A stretch of 37,079 nt of DNA from assembly GCA_902509675.1 (NCBI GenBank), contig CABWYN010000011.1:1-37079 (forward strand), written 5' to 3'. The notes beneath the pieces are model-generated. The model ran no database searches. It was not told where the DNA came from and saw nothing but the letters and a program-made list of their open reading frames with translations. The stretch comes from an uncultured Bacteroidota bacterium (lineage in GTDB: Bacteria > Bacteroidota > Bacteroidia > Flavobacteriales > Flavobacteriaceae). The stretch's first letter is position 1; every line of letters begins with the position of its first letter. Made by a program: the position numbers and the translations under genes. Shown piece by piece: positions 31,154 to 37,079 of this stretch.

Positions 31154-34100
31154 ATGTATTTAATATTTGATACCGAAACCACCGGTTTACCTAAAAATTG
31201 GAGAGCGCCAATCTCAGACACTGATAATTGGCCAAGGTGTGTTCAAATCGCATGGCAGCTACACGATGATTTAGGAAATATAATAGAAAATAACAGCTAT
31301 CTGATCAAGCCAGAGGGATATGATATCCCTTATGAATCAGAAAAAATTCACGGGATTTCAACTCGGTTGGCTGAACTTCAAGGAGAAACATTAGAAGTTG
31401 TTTTGGGTGAGTTTAATAAATCTATTTCTAAATCAAAATTTATAGTAGGTCACAATGTAAATTTTGATTTAAACATAATTGGATGCGAGTTTTTCAGAAA
31501 AAATATTTCATCAAATATTGAGCTCACAGACATACTGGACACATGTTCCGAAGCTACAGCGTCATTGTGTAGACTACCGGGGGGAAGAGGAGGTAAGTTT
31601 AAACTTCCAACTTTGACGGAGTTACATGAATTTTTATTTTTATCTCCTTTTAAAGAAGCTCATAACGCAACCGCTGATGTTGAGGCGACAGCAAGATGTT
31701 TTTTAGAGTTAATAAGAATAAAAAACTTTAAGAAAGAGCAGTTACACTCAACTGATGATTATTTTATCAAATTTTCTGAACACAATAAAAATACAATCCA
31801 AAATATTGGGTTAAAACATCAAAATTTAAAGAAGAAATCTGAAAATTTAAAAAAAGAGTTTCTTGAGTCAGAAGTTCTAAAAGAAAAATACACAACCGAT
31901 GAATCTGACGTTGATCTTTCTGAGTGTGACTTCACCCATTTACATAATCATAGTCAGTTTTCTATGTTACAATCCACTATTAAAATAAAAGAATTAGTGG
32001 AGCTAACCAGTGAGATGAACATGAAAGCAGTAGCTATCACCGATTTGGGAAATATGATGGGTGCTTTTCGTTTTGTAGACGCTGTGACGAAAAAGAACAA
32101 AGAGATTATAGAGTATAATAAAGGGAATGAAGAAAAAAAAGCTATTATTAAACCTATAGTTGGCTGTGTGTTGAATGTCTGCGACGATCATTTAAATAAG
32201 AACTACAGAGACAATGGTTATCAAATAGTATTTCTGGCTAAAAATAAAAACGGATATAATAACCTTTCCAATCTTTCTTCTTTGGCATACACAAAGGGCT
32301 TTTATTACGTACCAAGGGTTGATAAAAAGTTGATTTTAGACCACAAAGAAGATCTAATAGTACTCTCGGGTAATTTATATGGTGAAATTTCAAATAAAAT
32401 ATTAACAACTGGTAAAAAAGAAGCTGAAGATGCATTGTTGTGGTGGAAAAATAATTTTAAAGATGATTTTTACATTGAGTTAAACAGGCATAATCAAGAA
32501 GACGAAAATACAGTTAATAAAGTTTTAATCGATTTTTCTACAAAGCACAGCGTTAAGTTAGTGGCTACTAATAATACATTTTACTTGGATAACAATAGTG
32601 CAGATGCTCATGACATATTATTATGTGTTAAGGACGGAGAAAAACTATCAACTCCTAAAGGAAGAGGAAGAGGTTTTAGATACGGTCTCCCCAATAATGA
32701 ATACTATTTTAAATCATCTGAACAAATGAAGGAAATTTTTTCTGATATTCCTTCGGCCATAATAAATACCAATGAAATTGTTTCAAAAATAGAACCCTAT
32801 AATCTAAGTAATGAGGTTTTACTTCCAAAATTTGAAATTCCCGATGAATTTTTAGATGCTGAGGATAATATTGACAAAGGAAAAAGGGGAGAAAATAAAT
32901 ATTTAAGACACTTGACTTTTTTAGGTGCCAAAAAGAGATATGGGGAATTAGACAAAATTTTAAAGGAAAGAATTGAGTTTGAATTAGAAACAATAAAAAA
33001 TACGGGTTACCCTGGATATTTTTTAATCGTTGAAGATTTCATCAGAGAAGCTAGAAAAATGAATGTTTCTGTTGGTCCAGGGCGTGGTTCGGCAGCTGGT
33101 TCTGTTGTAGCATATTGTTTATGGATTACCAATATTGATCCAATAAAATATGATCTACTTTTTGAAAGGTTTTTGAATCCTGAAAGAATTAGTATGCCTG
33201 ATATTGATATTGATTTTGACGATGTAGGAAGAAACAAAGTCATCAATTATGTAATCGATAAATATGGCGAAAATCAGGTTGCACAAATCATAACTTATGG
33301 AACTATGGCAGCCAAATCTTCTATCAGGGATACAGCTAGAGTTTTGGATTTACCTTTAGGAGATGCCGATAGAATCGCTAAGCTGATTCCAAATATGACA
33401 AAGCTTAGCTCAATTTTTGAAACTGACCACAAAGAATTAAGGAAGAAATTTAGAGCTGATGATTTGGATAAAATAAATCAATTATTGAGTATATCACAAT
33501 CTGATAATTTAGAATCTGAAACAATTAAACAGGCTAGATTATTAGAAGGTTCTTTAAGAAACACGGGTATTCACGCCTGTGGTGTGATAATTACCCCTGA
33601 TGATATCAAAAACTTTGTCCCTATAGCAACTGCAAAGGATTCTGATTTATATGTAACTCAGTTTGATAATGCCGTTGTTGAGCAGGCAGGTTTATTGAAA
33701 ATGGATTTTCTGGGTTTAAAAACACTTACTTTAATCAAGGACACTGTGAAAATTGTTAAAGCCAAATATAATGTTGATTTAGACCCTGATAATTTTCCAA
33801 TTGATGATGAGAAAACATTCGATTTATTTAAAAAGGGTGAGACCGTGGGTATTTTTCAATATGAATCTCCAGGAATGCAGAAACATCTTAAGGATTTAAA
33901 ACCAACAGTTTTTGATGATTTAATTGCAATGAATGCTCTTTATCGACCAGGCCCCATGGAGTATATTCCGAGTTTTATAAAACGAAAACATGGTGAGGAA
34001 AAAATAGTATATGACCTGCCTGAAATGGAAGAATTTCTTAAGGATACTTATGGGATAACAGTTTATCAAGAGCAAGTAATGTTGCTTTCACAAAAAATTG

Positions 34101-35518
34101 GTGATTTCTCAAAAGGTGAAGCAGATATTTTGAGAAAAGCTATGGGGAAAAAACAAAAAGATGTTTTGGATAAAATGAAACCAAAGTTTTTAAAAAATTC
34201 AGAAAAAAAGGGTTTTAAAATTGAAAAAGTAGAAAAAATATGGAAAGACTGGGAAGCTTTTGCTAGTTATGCTTTTAATAAATCTCATTCAACTTGTTAT
34301 GCTTGGATAGCTTATCAGACCGCTTATTTGAAGGCAAATTATCCTGCTGAGTATATGGCCTCGGTTCTTTCAAATAACATGAAGGATATAAAAAATATTA
34401 CATTTTTTATGGGAGAATGTAAAAGAATGAAGCTAGAGGTTCTTGGGCCAGACTTAAATGAATCCTATTATAAATTCTCTGTTAATAAAAACAATGCCAT
34501 AAGATTTGGAATGGGCGCTATTAAAGGTGTAGGTGCATCAGCTGTTAAGGCTATTGTTGATGAAAGAAAGTCAAATGGAAATTATAAGTCAATTTTTGAC
34601 CTATCTCAAAGGGTTGATTTAAGGGCAGCAAATAAAAAGGCATTTGACGGACTAACATCATCAGGTGCATTTGATTCTTTTGAAATAAATAGGGCACAAT
34701 ATTTTCACGACAACGGAGATGGAATAACATTCATTGAAAAAATATTAAGGCACGGAAATAAATTTCAAGAAAATAAAAATTCATCTCAGGTGAGTTTATT
34801 TGCGGGAACAAATGATTTACAGGTTTCAAATCCTGTAATTCCAGATGTTGATCCTTGGCCAACAATAGAAAAACTAGCAAAAGAAAAAGAGGTAGTCGGA
34901 ATATATATTTCTGGTCATCCTTTGGATGATTTTAGAATTGAAATGGAATCTTTTTGTAACGGAGATGTAAGTGTTTTCAAATCCCCCAAAGAGTTTGTTA
35001 ACAAAGAGATAACCGTAGCTGGTGTAATAACAGATGTCGAACACAGGGTGAGTAGACAGGGCAAAGGATGGGCATTTTTTGTTCTTGAAGACTATGTGGA
35101 CTCCTATAACTTTAGAATTTTTGGAGAAGAATACCTAAAATTTAAACACTTCTTAACCCTTAATAACTTCTTATACATAAAAACCAAAATCGTTGACGGT
35201 TGGTTAAATAAAGAAACAGGTTTGAGGGGAGAGCCAAGAATTCAGTATAATAATTTTAAGTTATTACAAGATGTTGTTAAAACGTTTGCAAAAAAAATAT
35301 CCATTCAGCTTAAATTAGAAGATGTTAAAGATGAAAAGATTGAATCAATAAGATCTTTACTAGGGCAACATGATGGCACGCATAATCTTAGTTTTGTAGT
35401 TTATGACGATGAAGAAAAAATTATGATTGAAATGAACAGTGATAAGCAAAAAGTAAATATTTCACCTACTTTACTAAATCAGCTTCAACATAATAATATT
35501 TTTTATAAGCTTAATTAG
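31154..35518 (+). CDS. dnaE: DNA polymerase III alpha subunit with N-terminal DnaQ-type exonuclease domain
   Basis: 1454 residues. An N-terminal DEDDh 3'–5' exonuclease domain (~1–200) has Asp 6/Glu 8 (FDTETTG), HNVNFDLNI, and the HNATADVEAT end. A PHP domain begins near His 262/His 264 (FTHLHNHSQFS). The C-family polymerase core carries GPGRGSAAGS and the catalytic acids in PDIDIDFDD (683–689). The finger, tandem helix-hairpin-helix and OB (~1270–1350, ITVAGVITDVEHRV) regions complete it. Proofreading is thus built into the replicative polymerase. This fusion is typical of Flavobacteria-type DnaE and explains the length over ~1160 residues in E. coli. Confidence 0.96.
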   Translation: MYLIFDTETTGLPKNWRAPISDTDNWPRCVQIAWQLHDDLGNIIENNSYLIKPEGYDIPYESEKIHGISTRLAELQGETLEVVLGEFNKSISKSKFIVGHNVNFDLNIIGCEFFRKNISSNIELTDILDTCSEATASLCRLPGGRGGKFKLPTLTELHEFLFLSPFKEAHNATADVEATARCFLELIRIKNFKKEQLHSTDDYFIKFSEHNKNTIQNIGLKHQNLKKKSENLKKEFLESEVLKEKYTTDESDVDLSECDFTHLHNHSQFSMLQSTIKIKELVELTSEMNMKAVAITDLGNMMGAFRFVDAVTKKNKEIIEYNKGNEEKKAIIKPIVGCVLNVCDDHLNKNYRDNGYQIVFLAKNKNGYNNLSNLSSLAYTKGFYYVPRVDKKLILDHKEDLIVLSGNLYGEISNKILTTGKKEAEDALLWWKNNFKDDFYIELNRHNQEDENTVNKVLIDFSTKHSVKLVATNNTFYLDNNSADAHDILLCVKDGEKLSTPKGRGRGFRYGLPNNEYYFKSSEQMKEIFSDIPSAIINTNEIVSKIEPYNLSNEVLLPKFEIPDEFLDAEDNIDKGKRGENKYLRHLTFLGAKKRYGELDKILKERIEFELETIKNTGYPGYFLIVEDFIREARKMNVSVGPGRGSAAGSVVAYCLWITNIDPIKYDLLFERFLNPERISMPDIDIDFDDVGRNKVINYVIDKYGENQVAQIITYGTMAAKSSIRDTARVLDLPLGDADRIAKLIPNMTKLSSIFETDHKELRKKFRADDLDKINQLLSISQSDNLESETIKQARLLEGSLRNTGIHACGVIITPDDIKNFVPIATAKDSDLYVTQFDNAVVEQAGLLKMDFLGLKTLTLIKDTVKIVKAKYNVDLDPDNFPIDDEKTFDLFKKGETVGIFQYESPGMQKHLKDLKPTVFDDLIAMNALYRPGPMEYIPSFIKRKHGEEKIVYDLPEMEEFLKDTYGITVYQEQVMLLSQKIGDFSKGEADILRKAMGKKQKDVLDKMKPKFLKNSEKKGFKIEKVEKIWKDWEAFASYAFNKSHSTCYAWIAYQTAYLKANYPAEYMASVLSNNMKDIKNITFFMGECKRMKLEVLGPDLNESYYKFSVNKNNAIRFGMGAIKGVGASAVKAIVDERKSNGNYKSIFDLSQRVDLRAANKKAFDGLTSSGAFDSFEINRAQYFHDNGDGITFIEKILRHGNKFQENKNSSQVSLFAGTNDLQVSNPVIPDVDPWPTIEKLAKEKEVVGIYISGHPLDDFRIEMESFCNGDVSVFKSPKEFVNKEITVAGVITDVEHRVSRQGKGWAFFVLEDYVDSYNFRIFGEEYLKFKHFLTLNNFLYIKTKIVDGWLNKETGLRGEPRIQYNNFKLLQDVVKTFAKKISIQLKLEDVKDEKIESIRSLLGQHDGTHNLSFVVYDDEEKIMIEMNSDKQKVNISPTLLNQLQHNNIFYKLN

Positions 35519-35528
35519 ATTATTTAGT

Positions 35529-35536
35529 TATTTTTG
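35529..35536 (+). promoter_or_regulatory. Putative -7 promoter box for trxA
   Basis: TATTTTTG fits TAnnTTTG and lies 18 bases before the trxA ATG at 35555, in the short gap after dnaE. It suggests that trxA can be transcribed independently. No strong -33 element is visible. Confidence 0.35.
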
Positions 35537-35554
35537 ATAAAATTTTTAATAATT

Positions 35555-35872
35555 ATGGCACTAGAAATTACGGACAGCAACTTTGAAGAAACAGTATTAA
35601 AAAGCGAAAAACCTGTATTGGTTGATTTTTGGGCAGCTTGGTGTGGCCCGTGTAGAATGGTAGGACCTATCATCGATGAAATCAGTGCAGAGTATGATGG
35701 AAAGGCTGTAGTTGGAAAGGTAGATATTGATTCTCATCAGCAATATGCAGCACAATTTGGTGTTAGAAATATTCCTACTGTTCTTATTTTTAAAAATGGT
35801 GAATTAGTCGACAGAAAGGTTGGGGTTTCTTCAAAAGTTGATTATACCAACGCTATAGATTCACTTATTTAA
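35555..35872 (+). CDS. trxA: Thioredoxin
   Basis: 105 residues, the normal size, starting at the ATG at 35555. An in-frame TTG at 35534 would add seven hydrophobic residues and is not needed. The active site WCGPC (~29–33) lies in VDFWAAWCGPCRMVGP, the conserved cis-Pro segment is RNIPTVLIFKNG, and the C-terminal helix follows. It is a cytoplasmic disulfide reductant. No thioredoxin reductase is in the window: the TrxR-like flavoprotein upstream lacks the redox Cys pair. It follows dnaE and precedes the large secreted protein. Confidence 0.96.
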   Translation: MALEITDSNFEETVLKSEKPVLVDFWAAWCGPCRMVGPIIDEISAEYDGKAVVGKVDIDSHQQYAAQFGVRNIPTVLIFKNGELVDRKVGVSSKVDYTNAIDSLI

Positions 35873-35906
35873 AATAATTTTTTACTTTGTCATACGTTTA
35901 GTAAGT

Positions 35907-37079
35907 ATGAAGAGGATTTTAACACTATTTTTTTTATTTGTTTTTTCAATTTCCATTGGACAAAATATCAATATAGTATCATTTGATTCATCTGTAGAAT
36001 ACAACCCAGGGTCCGGCGTATCAGTTCATTTTAATCCTACCGGTGTTTTTATTTTTGAAAATATTTCTGACCTGCAAGACCCTAGTAATAATAGTTTTAT
36101 CTTGGAACTTTCAGGGCCGGGTGGAGACTTTTCAAATCCAATTGTACTGAGTACTGCAAATGATTTTTATACTTCTTTATTAAACGGGACTCTACCTGCT
36201 GATTTGGCTTCAGGAGAATATAAATTGAGAATTAGGTCTACTCAACCAGCACTAATACAGGAAACAGATTTTTTTACTATAAATAATTCAACTACTAATT
36301 CTGCACCTTTACTTTCGTCAAATATTGAATCAAATTCAAGCTATACGCAATGTTTGAATGATAATGTAAATGTCATTAATCCTTTCTTTGGATCGTTTAA
36401 TCAAAATTACAATTCACTCTCGGGTGATATGCCAAGTAGTAACAAGTTTTTCACTGTAACTCCAACAAGTGAGCTCAACACAATTGAGGTCAATATAATT
36501 GATCTTTCCGACGGAAGTTCTGTTTCTTTGAATCCGATTTCTGGAAATGTTTATCAAATTCCTGAAAATCTTACGGTTGGAACTTATAATATTGAGGTTC
36601 AAGAAACTTCACCGGAAGGATACTCAACCTTCTTTAGTTCAGCATTTATTTTTCATACTAGTGCCACTATTTTTGGAAATGCATCCTCAGAAACCGTGTG
36701 TGTTGGGGCTGAAGTGACATTTAATATTGATGTAGGTGATTTAGGAATTGGAAGTAACTCTATGGGCTCTTATTATGTGATTAGTTTCGGAGACGGAACT
36801 GAAGATTTAATCTTTACACAAGCGGAATTATTAGAACTTTATACTGACCCTATCAATCCTATTACACATATTTTTGAACAGGCATCTTGTACAGAGGATG
36901 GAAGTACAAGTTTTGAGGTTTCATTTAAGTTATTTAATAAAGGGATTAATGCTCAATGTGATAATTATTCTCAGAATGGTTTGGGTGCATCGAAAGAAAT
37001 AGCAACTGCAGAAGCTCCTCAATCACAGTTTGATCTTGCCCTTGAGCAGTGTGTTAATGAGGATATAGAGGTTTTTAAC
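35907..37079 (+). CDS. Large secreted protein with PKD-like domains, N-terminal 391 codons (3' end outside window)
   Basis: The frame opens with ATG at 35907 and stays open to the last base, so the gene is cut by the window edge. A Sec signal peptide (MKRILTLFFLFVFSISIGQ, cleavage near 18–19) is followed by beta-rich extracellular domains. The first has VEYNPGSGVSVHFNPTGVF and ASGEYKLRIRSTQP. A later PKD-like unit (~265–345) shows VISFGDGTED and THIFEQASC. I recall similar proteins in Flavobacteria that end in a gliding-motility/type IX secretion sorting domain, which may lie beyond the edge. Likely a cell-surface or secreted adhesin-like protein; function unknown. Confidence 0.85.
   Translation, partial: MKRILTLFFLFVFSISIGQNINIVSFDSSVEYNPGSGVSVHFNPTGVFIFENISDLQDPSNNSFILELSGPGGDFSNPIVLSTANDFYTSLLNGTLPADLASGEYKLRIRSTQPALIQETDFFTINNSTTNSAPLLSSNIESNSSYTQCLNDNVNVINPFFGSFNQNYNSLSGDMPSSNKFFTVTPTSELNTIEVNIIDLSDGSSVSLNPISGNVYQIPENLTVGTYNIEVQETSPEGYSTFFSSAFIFHTSATIFGNASSETVCVGAEVTFNIDVGDLGIGSNSMGSYYVISFGDGTEDLIFTQAELLELYTDPINPITHIFEQASCTEDGSTSFEVSFKLFNKGINAQCDNYSQNGLGASKEIATAEAPQSQFDLALEQCVNEDIEVFN

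Noticed and set aside
35534-35554. Longer thioredoxin from TTG 35534
   Set aside because: The ATG at 35555 gives the standard length; the TTG overlaps the putative -7 box.
1-37079. tRNA or rRNA genes, insertion sequences, integrases, toxin–antitoxin or defence cassettes
   Set aside because: No tRNA-like cloverleaf, rRNA segment, transposase, integrase or recognisable defence gene was seen; nearly all sequence is accounted for by chromosomal genes.

Overview
The window is a dense, strongly A+T-rich stretch of chromosome from a member of the Bacteroidota, most likely a marine, somewhat streamlined Flavobacteriia. The evidence is gene content and gene order: ftsX–DUF3098–uppP–truB, DUF4271–hemD, a polyprenol-phosphate mannosyltransferase–dihydroorotase–DUF4296 set, a DnaE carrying its own N-terminal exonuclease domain, an S16 with a long C-terminal tail, several short lipoproteins, and TAnnTTTG-type promoter boxes. 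Genes are packed with gaps of a few bases or with overlaps, no gap exceeds 300 bases, and several starts are TTG or GTG. I see no rRNA, tRNA, CRISPR array, insertion sequence, prophage or integron.

Layout. 1–740: the end of greA and a HIT hydrolase. 722–2349: an orphan sensor kinase, divergent from a small OB-like DUF3127 protein with an SSB-like tail. 2350–3969: a tandem two-domain PPK2. 3966–6539 (minus): ftsX, DUF3098, uppP, truB. 6641–9328: leuS. 9416–12758 (minus): a saccharopine-dehydrogenase-family gene, an Lrp/AsnC regulator, and a lipoprotein with thrombospondin-3 and LVIVD-type repeats. 12858–14468: pckA. 14470–15853 (minus): DUF4271 and hemD. 15913–19758: glycosyltransferase, dihydroorotase, DUF4296 lipoprotein, tyrS. 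19760–20734 (minus): a LuxE-like acyl-protein synthetase. 20870–26148: a PhoB/PhoR-like pair, trmB, an alkyltransferase-like protein, mrp, a NifU-domain protein and a ferredoxin–NADP reductase. 26200–30542 (minus): rpsP, rimM, a Rieske oxygenase, glutaryl-CoA dehydrogenase, DUF3050. 30665–37079: a small lipoprotein, dnaE, trxA, and the first 391 codons of a large secreted PKD-like protein cut by the window edge.

How the genes fit together. Most are housekeeping: translation (leuS, tyrS, truB, trmB, rimM, rpsP), replication (dnaE), envelope (uppP, ftsX), tetrapyrrole and pyrimidine synthesis, and Fe-S cluster handling (mrp, NifU domain). The accessory signal is catabolic: the saccharopine-family enzyme with its Lrp neighbour and the glutaryl-CoA dehydrogenase suggest lysine breakdown to crotonyl-CoA, and pckA would supply the gluconeogenic exit. 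I did not find a clear new multi-gene defence or mobile system. The points most worth a second look are the SSB-like tail on DUF3127, the PPK2 with two intact catalytic motif sets, the DUF3050/glutaryl-CoA dehydrogenase/Rieske neighbourhood, a dihydroorotase with a changed metal site, and two perfect inverted repeats upstream of genes.
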